Shown: piece after piece, positions 1 through 9,951 of the stretch | Numbering within the stretch: position 1 is the first letter of the stretch | Layout: the number at the start of each line of letters is the position of its first letter | Assembly (NCBI GenBank): GCA_963727755.1 | Contig: CAVSHN010000010.1 | Span: 116,243-180,242 of the forward strand | Direction of reading: 5' to 3' | Origin: DASYAN01 sp963727755 | GTDB lineage: Bacteria; Chloroflexota; Ktedonobacteria; Ktedonobacterales; Ktedonobacteraceae | Length of the DNA: 64,000 bases | The notes under the pieces: generated by a model | Told to the model about the DNA's origin: nothing | Seen by the model: the letters and a program-made list of their open reading frames with translations, nothing else | Database searches by the model: none | Translations under genes and position numbers: made by a program

Positions 1-1164
1 ATGCAAGCCCTGTACACCGACTCTACCATTCTCCTGGGATTGGGGCTACTGAGTGGATTTATTGGGCTAGCAATTGGCGTTACTTTTGGTGAGGTCGTGC
101 TTGATCCTCCCTACAGACTTCTCTCTGCTTGCTGGCGATTTTGCATTCAAAGATTTGACAAGAGATCAGATAACGAATTAGCACAATCGACCTTCCCTCG
201 AAGAAAATCAGCTATCTACATGATAAGTCATTGGTTTAGTGCAGCTGTGATAGTGATCTTGATCATTCTGGCAGCTAATTCAACCAATTTGTTTATCTAC
301 TCGCCCGATATCGGCATTCATACCCATCCAGTTTTCCTCGATAGCGAGGGGAAAGTAATGACAGGGAGAGTTGTTACCAGGAGCCTAATCAGTCCTTCAT
401 TAAAAAATCATCGCAGAGTGTTTGATATATACTTGCCACCCTCTTACAATACTCCTGGGGGAACGCAAAAATATTATCCTACACTTTACATGCTGCATGG
501 TACACCTGGGAGATATTTCGACTGGGTTGTGGGAGGAGAAGCTACTGAATCTGCCAACACGTTGATTACGCTAAAGTCTATTCCTGAGTTAATCATGGTA
601 TTTCCTGATGGGAATGGTACTCCAGGTAAAGTTAGCGAGTGGGGTAATAGCTATGACGGGACGCAGTTGATGGAGAACTTCGTTGCCTATGATCTTGTCA
701 AGTACATCGATCAACATTATCGGACTATTCCCGATGCCCAGCATCGTGCAATTGGTGGGCTTTCCATGGGGGGATTTGGGGCTATGAATATAGCTATTCA
801 TCATCCTGATATCTTTGGGAATGTGATCTCACTCGGAGGCTATTATCAGGCGGAGGGATCTATCTGGGGTTCGAACACCTCGTATCAGCAGCTAAATAGC
901 CCTCGGGATACTATTCTCACGATGCAAGAGGCATGGCAACTGCACATATTTCTTGGTGCGGCAACGAAGGACCAGCCATACTACCAGGATACCCTCCAAT
1001 TTATGCGTAAGTTGAATTCTTTGCATATCCTTTACCACTTTGATCTGCAGGTTGGTCAACATTCTTGGAGGGTTTGGCAAAAGCAGACATATAACGCACT
1101 CGAGTGGCTCCCATGGAACCAACAGCTATCCATTGCTCATACGAAGATGGCACAACGGGCATAG
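1..1164 (+). CDS. Membrane-anchored esterase of the PF00756 (esterase D / antigen 85-like) family
   Basis: The 387-residue protein has two hydrophobic N-terminal segments (about residues 8-33 and 76-92), so the C-terminal alpha/beta-hydrolase domain (about 115-375) is probably outside the membrane. The nucleophile elbow GGLSMGGFG puts the catalytic Ser near residue 255. An HG oxyanion motif lies in TLYMLHGTPG, and a late GQHSW supplies the likely catalytic His. This architecture is typical of carboxylesterases and acyltransferases acting on cell-surface or secreted esters. The exact substrate cannot be read from the sequence. The ATG is at base 1, so upstream signals, or a longer N-terminus, lie outside the window. 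The secreted beta-galactosidase downstream suggests extracellular carbohydrate use, but co-transcription is not shown. Confidence 0.8.
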   Translation: MQALYTDSTILLGLGLLSGFIGLAIGVTFGEVVLDPPYRLLSACWRFCIQRFDKRSDNELAQSTFPRRKSAIYMISHWFSAAVIVILIILAANSTNLFIYSPDIGIHTHPVFLDSEGKVMTGRVVTRSLISPSLKNHRRVFDIYLPPSYNTPGGTQKYYPTLYMLHGTPGRYFDWVVGGEATESANTLITLKSIPELIMVFPDGNGTPGKVSEWGNSYDGTQLMENFVAYDLVKYIDQHYRTIPDAQHRAIGGLSMGGFGAMNIAIHHPDIFGNVISLGGYYQAEGSIWGSNTSYQQLNSPRDTILTMQEAWQLHIFLGAATKDQPYYQDTLQFMRKLNSLHILYHFDLQVGQHSWRVWQKQTYNALEWLPWNQQLSIAHTKMAQRA

Positions 1165-1311
1165 CTCTCCTGTTAACTGGCTGACTCTTCCTCTTGACAA
1201 AAAAGATTGCTTTGTTTATGCTTCAGTAGCAAGCGGTTTCTTACAATCGAGGCTTGTAAAGGGCAAAAGACGCTCAAAGAGGATAACTAAGATTCAAGGA
1301 GGAATAAGTTT

Positions 1312-3865
1312 ATGAGCCAGCACATGAGTCGTCGTCGTTTCCTGAAAGTGACAGCAGGTGCTACGGCACTCGCCACATCAGTTGATGCCTCCACCTCTCT
1401 GCTGGTGCCGACTGCGCAGGTAGCCTCTGCTGCCCCCCAATATGTTTCTCGACCAACCAATCGAGTAAGAATGCTGATTGATGCTGGCTGGCAGTTTACC
1501 CAGGGAGATATTGCGGGTGCGCAGGCAACCAAATTTAACGATTCTTCCTGGCAACATGTGAATCTTCCCCATTCGTTTGATACTCCCTACTTTCAAGCCA
1601 CAAGCTGGTACCAGGGGTATGGATGGTATCGCAGGCATTTTACCATCACCGCAAATCAGAAGAAGGCTCGTCGCATTTCGCTGGAATTTGAAGCCGCCTT
1701 TCAAGATGCTCAGGTCTATGTCAATGGCACCCTAGTAGGGGAGCACATCGGAGGCTTTACCGGCTTTATCTTTGACATCACTTCTGCAGTGCATGAGGGT
1801 GATAATGTGGTGGCGGTTCGTTTGAATAATAAGTGGAATCCTCAACTGGCCCCCCGTGCAGGAGACTATCATTTTTTCTGGAGGTATCACCAGAGATGTG
1901 TATCTAGTCATCACAGACCCGTTGCACGTCACTTGGTATGGAACGTATGTGACCACACCGCATGTTTCTGCCACGAAGGCGACGGTTCGTGTCCGAACAG
2001 AGGTACAAAATCAGAGCACCTCAACCAAACGAGTGACGTTAACGACGACCATCGTTGATGCCACGCATGCGGTCGTCCAAACCATGACTGCAAGCAGTAG
2101 CATTGCTGCCGGAGTTACTCATACTTTTACCCAGACCTGCACAGTTACGAAGCCCCACCTCTGGTCACCGGAATCTCCCTATCTGTACACCGTCTCCAGC
2201 GCCGTACAGGATGGCAGCACGTTTGTGGATAGTTACAGCAGTCCTTTAGGGATTCGATCCATTCGCTGGAGTGCAACGCAAGGGTTCTTCCTCAACGGAA
2301 AGCATTATTACATTGATGGGGTTAATGCGCACCAAGACATTGCTGGCTGGAGTGATGGTGCGACCAATGCCGATCACTATCGCAAAGCCAAGCTTGTAAA
2401 GAAGGCAGGCTTCAATGCCATTCGCGAGAGCCATTACCCTCATGATGTGGCCTTTGATTCTGCCTGCGATCAGCTTGGTATACTGGTCTGGAGTGAATTG
2501 TGTTTCTGGGGGTGTCTCTTTTCGACCACAGAACAACCTAATTGGTCGCAGAGTGCCTATCCAACCCACAACGAGGATTGGGAGCCCTTTGAAACAAATC
2601 TGAAACGTATGCTGACAGAGATGATCCGAGAAAGGCGCAATCACCCATCAATCATCCTCTGGTCTATGTGCAATGAAGTCTTTTTCACGGATGGAAGCGT
2701 GGAGGATCGTACGAAAGCCCTGGTACGGACGCTGGCCAGTCTGGCTGAATCGCTTGACCCATCACGTCTGGCAGGTGCTGGTGGGGTGCAACGTATGGGC
2801 ATTGACAAATGTGCCGATGTTGCTGGCTATAATGGAGATGGAGCCACCATTGCCGAATATCAGAACCCCGGCATCCCTTCTGTGGTGACGGAGTACTATG
2901 CCAATATCCAAACGTATCCCTTCCCCGACATTCCAGAAACGCACCCTTGGCGTGCGGGAAAGATTTTCTGGGAAGGATTTGATCATGGAACTCTTGTTGC
3001 TGGCGCTGGCTTTGACGGTCTGATCGATTATTATGGACGCCCACGGCAACTCTGGTACGAATATCGCAAATATCATCTGGGAACAACTTACACGCTTCCA
3101 TCTTCAGGAACGGCAGCCAAATTGGCGATTTCCTCAGATAAAGCGACCATTATCGGTGATGGCTCTGATTTTGCCGTGATTACCGTTCAAGTTCAGGATG
3201 CCTCTGGCCATGACCTCTCTAACAATCCAGATGTCACCTTGACGATTACATCAGGTCCGGGGGCTTTCCCGACCGGGAAAACCATGACATTCAATGACAG
3301 TAATCCTTATCACATGCTCAATGGTATGGCTCGTATCACCTTTCGTTCCTGTTTGTCAGGAAGGACCATCATTACGGCCAGTTCACCGGGGCTGCCCAAT
3401 GCCACGCTAACCGTAACCACGACTCAGATTGCTCCAAGCGCAAAAGCCTATTATGCACTTGTGAACTGCAAAAGCGGGAAAGTGCTTGGTACGGCCAAGG
3501 GTGTGACCACAGATGGCACTCCCATTGTTCAATTGAGGGATCAGGTCAGCACGAGTCAGCAATGGCAGTTTGTCTCGGTGGGGAGTAGCTACTACAAACT
3601 GGTGAACCGCCAGAGCGGAAAAGTCCTTGATGTATCGCATGCCTCAAAGAGTACGGGCGTTCAGTTGCAGCTTGGGAGTGGCGATAATGGCACACATCAG
3701 CAGTGGAGGTTGGTTGATGCTGGCCGTGGCTACTTCTATCTCACTAATCGCAACAGTAGATTGAACGTCGAGGTTTCAAATGCATCGACAGCGGATGGGA
3801 CCTCCATCATCCAGCAGACGCCCAATGGTGGTACCAACCAGCAGTGGCAACTACTTCCCTGTTAA
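1312..3865 (+). CDS. Secreted GH2 beta-galactosidase with ricin-B lectin tail (one-base frameshift)
   Basis: A strong Shine-Dalgarno (aaggagg, about 1299) precedes the ATG. The N-terminus carries a twin-arginine signal (SRRRFLKV, then a hydrophobic stretch), so the enzyme is predicted to be exported folded. Next come the GH2 sugar-binding domain, an Ig-like domain and a TIM barrel. The acid/base Glu is in SMCNEVFF and the nucleophile Glu is in VVTEYYA. An invasin/Big-like Ig domain and a C-terminal ricin-type beta-trefoil follow, the latter with three QQW repeats. The reading frame breaks in a run of six T at 1871-1876. Removing one T restores HFSGGITRDVYL and a continuous protein of about 850 residues. 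This suggests a sequence error, although a real frameshift is possible. The substrate (beta-galactoside or another beta-glycoside) is inferred from family only. Confidence 0.85.
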
Positions 3866-4066
3866 CAAATCAATTGTCTGATTGAGGTCCCTATGGTATA
3901 CTTTGGAAGCAAAATATGGACAGTGCTTGTTCATAAATATTAGAGCTTACGCAAAAACCTCGTTTCGCCTCTGGACGAGAGCGATTGCTGTCAGGTTCCT
4001 AGATAAGCTCTGCAAAAGTCGTGTTCTTAAATATAGGCAGTATCAGACAAAAGGAGAATGTAATTA

Positions 4067-4252
4067 ATGCCAAAGAAAGGTGAACTTTCAAAGACAGCTC
4101 GTGCCTCGTTGGCAAACCGTGCCGTGATTAATCAGCAGACTAATCATATCTGTCCCGTTTGCAACGAGATCATCTGGTCGACAGATCTCTATCCAGTAAA
4201 GGTACTCGGTAAAGGGATGGCCTACTACCATAAGGATTGTTATAAGGTCTGA
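4067..4252 (+). CDS. Small zinc-ribbon protein, function unknown
   Basis: This 61-residue protein has a CPVC pair near residue 34 and a second ligand pair HKDC near the C-terminus, which together would form one zinc-binding site. The N-terminus is basic (PKKGELSKTARASLANRAV), as in small nucleic-acid-binding zinc-ribbon proteins. The ATG is preceded by AAGGAGA and followed by a clear rho-independent terminator, so it reads as a self-contained small gene. I do not recognise a named family. Confidence 0.65.
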   Translation: MPKKGELSKTARASLANRAVINQQTNHICPVCNEIIWSTDLYPVKVLGKGMAYYHKDCYKV

Positions 4253-4283
4253 TGTATTTTAGATAAAATCGAGCTGGCTGAAG

Positions 4284-4324
4284 AAAAACAAGCAAGCCCT
4301 TGATATGGGGGCTTGTTTTCTTTC
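4284..4324 (+). terminator. Rho-independent terminator after the zinc-ribbon gene
   Basis: An imperfect hairpin (AAGCCC pairing with GGGCTT, extended by the flanking CAAG/CTTG) is followed directly by a T-rich tract, about 35 bp after the stop codon of the small zinc-ribbon gene. Confidence 0.65.
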
Positions 4325-4326
4325 TG

Positions 4327-4469
4327 GGAAGTCTAGCGGCACTCGCAACATTTCCATGTCGTCACTATGAGCATCCTACAAAGCCTGGAAAGGTTACAGT
4401 AGCAGGGCACCCGAGCAAGGACATGCCACCAAAGACCTTATAGACATTAAGAAACAAGCTGGTTGGTAA
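4327..4469 (+). pseudogene. Remnant of a HicA-family toxin (mRNA interferase)
   Basis: Translating across frames gives HYEHPTKPGKVTVAGHP, then KDMPPKTL and IDIKKQAGW before a stop. This is the C-terminal half of HicA toxins (dsRBD-like fold, conserved His followed by a KVTVPGH-like strand and a QAG ending). The N-terminal half is absent and at least two frame changes are needed, near 4365 and 4435. No HicB antitoxin lies next to it. I read this as a decayed toxin fragment. Confidence 0.55.
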
Positions 4470-4471
4470 AA

Positions 4472-4516
4472 CGTTAGGAGGATCTAGCCCATCCTCCTAA
4501 CGCTCTCGACTTTTTT
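4472..4516. terminator. Strong bidirectional hairpin terminator
   Basis: A perfect 12-bp stem (CGTTAGGAGGAT / ATCCTCCTAACG) is followed by a run of T on the plus strand. It sits between the plus-strand HicA remnant and the 3' end of the minus-strand membrane-protein gene at 4532, so it can serve both sides. Confidence 0.75.
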
Positions 4517-4531
4517 ACTGTAGCCGTACCG

Positions 4532-4789
4532 TCAGAGGAACCAGTAGTTGATAATGCCATAAATAAGCAAGAAAGTGATAATGATGGAACTAATAAGGAT
4601 ACCAATTTGCTTAGCATTTTTCCAGGCTTGCCAACTAGCGTAGAGCCAGAAGATTTGGGCGAGAAGATTGAAGCTTAATCCAAGATCAGGCCGTTTAAAG
4701 GCGGTAAGCGCAAAGCCGAGAACTGTTAATGTTGGAAGAAGCACCTGGGTAAGCTTATGGATGATGGTTGTTTCTTGCTTGTTATCCAC
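4532..4789 (-). CDS. Small three-segment membrane protein, unknown function
   Basis: This 85-residue protein has three predicted hydrophobic segments: VLLPTLTVLGFALTAF, LLAQIFWLYASW and ILISSIIITFLLIYGII. Its short charged N-terminus begins MDNKQETT. It is the first of two small minus-strand membrane-protein genes here and ends just before a strong bidirectional terminator. There is no enzymatic motif and I cannot assign a family. Length, hydrophobic pattern and the terminator support a real gene. Confidence 0.5.
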   Translation of the reverse strand: MDNKQETTIIHKLTQVLLPTLTVLGFALTAFKRPDLGLSFNLLAQIFWLYASWQAWKNAKQIGILISSIIITFLLIYGIINYWFL

Positions 4790-4916
4790 GAGGCCATTAT
4801 AGCAAATTGTAGTGATCTTATCAAATATATGGATGCTAGCATGCTAGCTCCATCCTCTAGACGAGTCTGTCTAAAAGTCAAAGGTTCTCACGCAAGCATG
4901 CATAATGCAAACATAC

Positions 4917-5168
4917 TTAGATGCGCTTTCTGCGGAAAATGATGGTCATGCCAACAAAGAAGAGGAAGAGCAGTCCAACACCGAGATACGTTGAAAATGG
5001 GTAGACCTGTTTCTCTCGTGGCGTCCTGAGAGAAGAAAACGAGACACCCAATTGAAATTTGGCGATACAGAGGACCAAAAGGAATAAGACCATCACAAAA
5101 AATGGGACTGTAGCATAGACGAGAATAACTTCAAATAGCGTACCAGACATGTTCAGTTTCCTTTCCAC
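4917..5168 (-). CDS. Small membrane protein with two hydrophobic segments
   Basis: This 83-residue protein has one hydrophobic segment at about residues 12-36 (VILVYATVPFFVMVLFLLVLC). A second near the C-terminus (YLGVGLLFLFFVGMTIIF) is followed by a basic tail, RRKRI. The polar loop between them carries the prolines and charges typical of an exposed segment. No family is recognised. The topology is plausible, but coding status rests on composition only. Confidence 0.45.
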   Translation of the reverse strand: MERKLNMSGTLFEVILVYATVPFFVMVLFLLVLCIAKFQLGVSFSSLRTPREKQVYPFSTYLGVGLLFLFFVGMTIIFRRKRI

Positions 5169-5325
5169 GCTACCAGAGACGCTCGATTTCTTCCCTATCA
5201 GGATGATGGTAAGCTACAAGGTATCTTTCCTTTTACTATCACGTTCGAGTATACTTACAAGTCTCTTGCCAAGCGTCAAATGGCGCTTCTCAGGTAAATG
5301 CAAAGTCCTTCTATTGTTGCCAATA

Positions 5326-6369
5326 CTATGGGAATGTCTTTAGATTTTTTTTCCTATCTTTGCGCTGATACATCAATTTTAAAGCTTTTTCGTGAATACG
5401 ATGTGCAGGTGGATAGTCAGAATCAATACGTCTAGCACGCTCTGCAATGTTGGCAGCTTCGCGATAGCGTTCCAGGCGATAGAGAATATCAGCTTTCATC
5501 GTCCAGAAGCGAACATCGTCGGGGTCCAGTTCAAGTACGCGATCGAGTGCTTCATTTGCCTCCTCGAATTTACCTAAACCTCGCAGGCTACGCATATAGT
5601 TTTCCCAGGCAAAAAGATTATCGGGCATAAGTTTGATCAGGTGTAACGCTAACTCTTGTAAGGGATCAAACATCTCCAGTGTACGTAATGCCTGAATGCC
5701 ATGTGTCAGCGAGGTAATGTCATTTGGATTGATCTCTAGCGCTTGTTGAACGAGTGGAACAGCTTCGTACATACGTCCGATGCGGCAGAAAATCTCGCAT
5801 TTCATCTGCAGTGCAAAAAGTTGGCTTGCATCGAGTGCTAAGCTCTGGTCAAAGGCCTCCAGAGCTTCTGCAAGACGATTGAAATTGAGCAAGGCAACAC
5901 CCTTATTGGCCCAGGATCGCGGATCATTCGGAGCAACCTCAACTGCATGGCAAGAAGTACGTAATGCCTCTGGTAACTTTCCTTGCAAGAGTTGGAGACC
6001 GCTACGGTTAACCCATGCTAGACCGAGATTGGTATCGAGTAAGAGGGCCTGATCATTAGCAATAGTGGCTTCTGAGATGCGGTCCATCTTTTGTAAGGCA
6101 CGTGCTTTATATGCCAGTGCTGGTGCAGAATAGGGGTTAATCTCAAGGAGGCGTTGTGCTATATCATAGAGAGGCTCAAAGCTATTGAGACCATCGAGCG
6201 AGGCTACAAGACCAAGTAAAGCATCCTCATCTTCGGCGTTGTGTGTAAGAAGCGTCGAAAAGATCTCTTCGGCCTGAAGCCAACGTCGTGCCTCTAGATG
6301 CTCGTGTGCTTGGTGTCGGAGTTGTGCTATGGTCTCCTGTAATGTCAAGTTAGTATGCTCCTTAGTCAC
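5326..6369 (-). CDS. Tetratricopeptide-repeat protein
   Basis: This soluble protein of 347 residues is made almost entirely of TPR helices. Typical TPR spacing is visible in repeated segments such as AWVNRSGLQLLQGKLPEAL, SWANKGVALLNFNRLAEAL and FWTMKADILYRLERYREA, about ten 34-residue units. TPR solenoids are protein-interaction scaffolds. No catalytic domain or signal peptide is present. The gene is transcribed away from the htrA-like gene across a 346-bp AT-rich region. A specific role cannot be assigned. Confidence 0.75.
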   Translation of the reverse strand: MTKEHTNLTLQETIAQLRHQAHEHLEARRWLQAEEIFSTLLTHNAEDEDALLGLVASLDGLNSFEPLYDIAQRLLEINPYSAPALAYKARALQKMDRISEATIANDQALLLDTNLGLAWVNRSGLQLLQGKLPEALRTSCHAVEVAPNDPRSWANKGVALLNFNRLAEALEAFDQSLALDASQLFALQMKCEIFCRIGRMYEAVPLVQQALEINPNDITSLTHGIQALRTLEMFDPLQELALHLIKLMPDNLFAWENYMRSLRGLGKFEEANEALDRVLELDPDDVRFWTMKADILYRLERYREAANIAERARRIDSDYPPAHRIHEKALKLMYQRKDRKKNLKTFP

Positions 6370-6715
6370 GATAACGCGGCTTAGCTACCCGCCATGCCTG
6401 AAAGGCGTGGTGAGAAAATGCCGTCTCCTTTCGTAGTATGCATTCAATGGTCTGCACAGAAACTAAATCTTATACAAAATCTTTACAAATCTCTCAAAGA
6501 TTTTTCATGCTATAGAGCTATTATATAGGTATGCAAAGCTGTTTGCAAGGTCGTTTGTTGGATATGTTGAGTAACTATTGATGTTGTTGAGGTATGCAAG
6601 GTTATTTGTTGTATATATATCCGCGTAGATCTATACTATAGTAAACTGTGTTTGTTTTCAATATGATTAATGGCAAAATCTGGTGAATTAGTTTAATTTT
6701 TAAGGAGAGTGTCAA
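6370..6715. other. Divergent intergenic region, AT-rich, no gene seen
   Basis: These 346 bp separate the minus-strand TPR gene from the plus-strand protease gene and should hold both promoters. The sequence AGGTATGCAAGG/AGGTATGCAAAG occurs twice, about 60 bp apart (near 6530 and 6590). There is a hairpin at 6390-6412 (CGCCATGCCT / AGGCGTGGTG). The 3' end carries the protease RBS (AAGGAGAG). I see no ORF or RNA gene. Confidence 0.4.
6390..6412. repeat. Hairpin resembling the terminal hairpins of the local IscB elements
   Basis: A 10-bp stem with two G-T pairs and a GAA loop (CGCCATGCCT gaa AGGCGTGGTG) lies in the 5' region of the TPR gene. Its core GCCT-n-AGGC followed by GTGG resembles the CCTTTAGGC hairpins at the left and right ends of the IscB elements in this window. 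It could be a relic of such an element or an unrelated leader hairpin. Confidence 0.25.
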
Positions 6716-8092
6716 ATGCTTCGTCCAGATGCCAATGATCAATCAAAGGTGCCAAATCAATTTCTGCCACGGACTCCTTGGCCGCTAACTGGCAAAGAGC
6801 GGCTTGACCAGCCTACAACTGAGGAGAACAGGTACCAACCTGAGTTGCCATCTTCTCCATTGTTAGAAGGGGAGACACACGCGGCTTATCAGCAGTATCC
6901 TCCTATGTGGAATACTGGTGGCTGGCTGGCTGCTGCCCCAACTGTGAAAGCTTCGGCACGTGGGTTGCGGATTGCATCCTTTCTAGCGCTCACAGTGGTG
7001 ATGGCCATAATTTTTGGCATTGGCCTCTTCGCTGGTTGGGATTTTGCCAGAAATTCTGGTAGTAGTGCTTTTTCTAGTATGCTGCATCCACGGCAATCTA
7101 ATACAGGTTCGCAGCAGGCGGTTCCTACTTTGACTAGTGATAACATCGAGACTGTACGTGAGGCTGCCATTGCCAAAGTTAGGCCAGCAGTTATACAAGT
7201 AAATGTGTCAATGATGACAGACAGCGGAGAACAGGGAACTCAGAGTGGCTCAGGAGTTATAGTTGATAAGCAAGGCTACATTGTAACTAATAATCATGTA
7301 GTGCAGGGAGCCCAGTCTATAGAGGTAGTATTCGCTGATGGCGAAAAAATAGAGAATGTTCAATTGGCCGGAAGTGACCCAAACGATGATTTGGCGGTGT
7401 TGAAAGTTAAGCCACCTGCAAATATGATTGTGGCAACATTGGGTGACTCGTCGAGGTTACAGGTAGGGGAGGAGGTACTGGCAATTGGTAATCCGCTAGG
7501 AATTACGGAGACAGCGACTCATGGTATTATCAGTGCTTTGGGGCGTAGCGTGAGTGAGTCTCATCATGTGACCATTCCCAACACTATTCAGACCGATGCG
7601 CCCATCAATCCGGGCAATAGTGGGGGGGCACTGGCTAACTTGCAAGGCAATGTTGTTGGTATTCCAACGCTAGCAGCGATTGATCCAGAGTTTGATGCTC
7701 CTGCCAACGGTGTGGGCTTTGCTATTCCAATCAATCAAGTAAAATTGGTCGTACCGCAGATCATCCAGAATGGTAGTGTGACGCATACAGGCCGAGCTGC
7801 ATTAGGTATAGAGGGTCAGGATATTGATGCCGATCTGCAAGCTATGGATAGTCTCTCAGTTGATCATGGCGTGCTTGTTGTTGAGGCCCAGACTGATGGG
7901 GCAGCTGCACAGGCAGGCGTACAGCCAGGAGATGTGATAGTGGCAATAGATGGGAAGAAAGTAGATAATCAAGCTTCACTTGGGGATGTGCTAGCCATCA
8001 AATCTCCAGGTGATAAGGTCTCTATCAGTGTCTATCGTGGTAGCCAACAATTAACATTTAATGTCATACTAGATGAATTGCCAGCTAGCTGA
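6716..8092 (+). CDS. Membrane-anchored HtrA/DegP-type serine protease with PDZ domain
   Basis: This 458-residue protein has a polar cytoplasmic N-terminus, one transmembrane segment near residues 83-107, a trypsin-like domain and a C-terminal PDZ domain, as in DegQ/HtrA proteases of the cell envelope. The catalytic triad is complete: His in VTNNHVV, Asp in DPNDDLAVLKV and Ser in NPGNSGGAL. Such enzymes degrade or refold damaged exported proteins. The gene has an AAGGAGAG ribosome site and is closed by a strong terminator at 8119. A paralogue with a damaged active site follows directly. Confidence 0.9.
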   Translation: MLRPDANDQSKVPNQFLPRTPWPLTGKERLDQPTTEENRYQPELPSSPLLEGETHAAYQQYPPMWNTGGWLAAAPTVKASARGLRIASFLALTVVMAIIFGIGLFAGWDFARNSGSSAFSSMLHPRQSNTGSQQAVPTLTSDNIETVREAAIAKVRPAVIQVNVSMMTDSGEQGTQSGSGVIVDKQGYIVTNNHVVQGAQSIEVVFADGEKIENVQLAGSDPNDDLAVLKVKPPANMIVATLGDSSRLQVGEEVLAIGNPLGITETATHGIISALGRSVSESHHVTIPNTIQTDAPINPGNSGGALANLQGNVVGIPTLAAIDPEFDAPANGVGFAIPINQVKLVVPQIIQNGSVTHTGRAALGIEGQDIDADLQAMDSLSVDHGVLVVEAQTDGAAAQAGVQPGDVIVAIDGKKVDNQASLGDVLAIKSPGDKVSISVYRGSQQLTFNVILDELPAS

Positions 8093-8439
8093 GACAAGTT
8101 TATCCAATCCACGCAAAAGACGCGATTCCTAATAAAAGGGAATCGCGTCCTCTTTGTTTTGATGCATTCCGTGAACTGTCCCTCTTTCCCCCTGGAGAAA
8201 TGGAGAAACATCTACTACAATGAACTATGCGGAAGGTTGCTGCTGAGCATAGATAGCAAGAGCAGTCCTGGCACTCGTTTGTTACAACAAAGGTTCGTGA
8301 TAGATTTTCAAAAGCCTGTAGCATACCCTCAAGGCTCAGTCTGTCCTAAGGCTGCTGGAAATAGCAACGAGTTGAACTTTTGTCGCTGTAATATTGTCAA
8401 ACATAGCGCGATCTGGTGGATCAGAAGGAGAATGGCAGG
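8093..8439. other. Spacer between the two HtrA-like genes
   Basis: After the terminator at 8119-8160 there is a stretch of about 280 bp with no convincing ORF, RNA gene or repeat. It presumably contains the promoter of the second HtrA-like gene, but no clear -35/-10 pair stands out to me. Confidence 0.35.
8119..8160 (+). terminator. Rho-independent terminator of the first htrA-like gene
   Basis: A perfect 11-bp stem (GACGCGATTCC / GGAATCGCGTC) with a 9-nt loop is followed by a T-rich tract (ctctttgtttt), 27 bp after the stop codon. Confidence 0.85.
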
Positions 8440-9820
8440 ATGCATCATTTAGATGCCAATAATCAGTCAACAGGACCTTTCGAATTTATGCCAAAAACAT
8501 CATGGCAAGGTCCTGAAGAAAAGCTATATTGGAAAGAAGGAACGCCTGAGGGAGAGCCGTATCAGGGAAGAAAGCAGCCTGATCTGCCAACGGGGGAGAA
8601 TCTATACGGACCTGAGGCACCATTTTATCGATCGTTAGGAGAGGAGCCTAGACAAACAGCTTGGAGGGAAAGTCCGCCTCGGGAAAATACTTCTGGTAAA
8701 CTATCTGTACCTCAATCAGTGAAACGGCCAGCGCATGGATCACGCAATGTTGCAATTCTGGCTCTCACTATGGTAATTGCCTCAGTTTTTGGAGTTGGTC
8801 TCTTTGCAGGCTGGACGTTTAACCGAGAGAGTGGTTTGCGATCCGGTGCAAATAGTGTTGAGGCAGAGCGTGAGGCTGCCATTGCCAAAGTCAGGCCTGC
8901 GGTCGTGCAGGTGAATGTGACAGGGATCACGGATCGGGGAAGATATGTTGAGCATGCTTCGGGAGTCGTAGTAGATGATCGGGGCTATATTGTGACCAAC
9001 AACCATGTGGTTGTGGGGGGCAACTCGATCGAGGTAGTGTTTGCTGATGGGAACAAAATTGAGAATGTTTCAGGTGGCAGGCACTGATCCAATAGACGAT
9101 CTGGCAGTCTTGAAGGTTAATCCGCCTGCAAACATGATTGTCGCACCATTAGGCAGCTCATCAAAACTTCAGATAGGCGAGGATGTAGTGGCAGTTGGTA
9201 ATCCATTAGGAAATGCGGAAAGCGTGACGCATGGCATTATTAGTGCCCTGAAGCGTAGTAAACTTGAGCGTTATAAGCCAGTGGCTTTAAATGCTCTTCC
9301 CAATACTATTCAGATTGATGCGCCCATTAATCCGGGCAATGGTGGCGGGGCACTGGCAGACTTGCATGGCAATGTGATTGGTATTACGACATTGATGCAG
9401 TTTGATTCCAGCTATAATGCTCTTGCTAATGGTATTGGTTTCGCTATTCCGATTGACCAAGTAAGACTGATCGTGCCACAAATCATCAGGGATGGAGTTG
9501 TGACGCATACTGGTCGGGCTGCACTAGACATCATGAGCCAAACAGTTAACGATTATGTGCAGTCTGTGAATGACCTCTCTGTTGATCATGGTGTGTTTGT
9601 GACTGACGTACACGACGGTGGGCCAGCAGCACAAGCTGGGGTGGCGATAGGTGATGTGATTGTGGCGATAAATGGCAAGGAAATAGATGATGAGATTTCA
9701 CTAGCGGATATGCTTTCTACCAGGAATCCTGGTGATAACGTTACTGTCACACTCTATCGTGGGGATCAACCAATGACATTAAAGGTTACATTGGGTGAGT
9801 TGTCTGCTAACGATTACTAG
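8440..9820 (+). CDS. HtrA-like pseudoprotease: catalytic Ser replaced by Gly (one-base frameshift)
   Basis: This paralogue of the preceding protease has the same layout: polar N-terminus, transmembrane segment, trypsin-like domain and PDZ domain, about 459 residues. The ATG at 8440 (MHHLDANNQS) aligns with the start of the first copy, so I prefer it over an in-frame ATG 24 bp upstream. His (NNHVV) and Asp (IDDLAVLKV) are kept, but the serine motif reads NPGNGGGAL. The AGT codon of copy 1 is GGT here, so hydrolysis is unlikely. The frame also breaks at GAATGTTTCAG, about 9065-9069. Removing one T gives IENVQVAGTDP, matching copy 1. The product may act as a PDZ chaperone or as a dominant-negative partner; that is inference. 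Confidence 0.8.
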
Positions 9821-9836
9821 AATACGTTTTAGAAGA

Positions 9837-9872
9837 AAGAGGCCTCTCTGTTTTAAGAGGCCTCTTTTTTTC
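9837..9872 (+). terminator. Rho-independent terminator of the second htrA-like gene
   Basis: The inverted repeat AAGAGGCCTCT / AGAGGCCTCTT is followed by a run of seven T, 17 bp after the stop codon. Confidence 0.9.
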
Positions 9873-9951
9873 TCTTGTTGTGCTAGCCGTGCTTTTTTCC
9901 TAGTGAATAGCGTAAATGTTCGCCCTAAAATCCTTCGATGTTTGACCCGAT

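Noticed and set aside
1856..1900. Programmed ribosomal frameshifting as an explanation for the split beta-galactosidase and similar genes.
   Set aside because: The break sites differ in sequence, have no conserved slippery heptamer with downstream structure, and affect housekeeping genes that are never known to use it. Single-base errors explain all cases more simply.
3882..4067. A 61-residue plus-strand frame before the zinc-ribbon gene.
   Set aside because: No ribosome site and no protein-like pattern; it is better read as the promoter/leader region of the zinc-ribbon gene. The GAGCTTACGCAAAAAC string near 3944 looked like an IS end, but no partner end was found.
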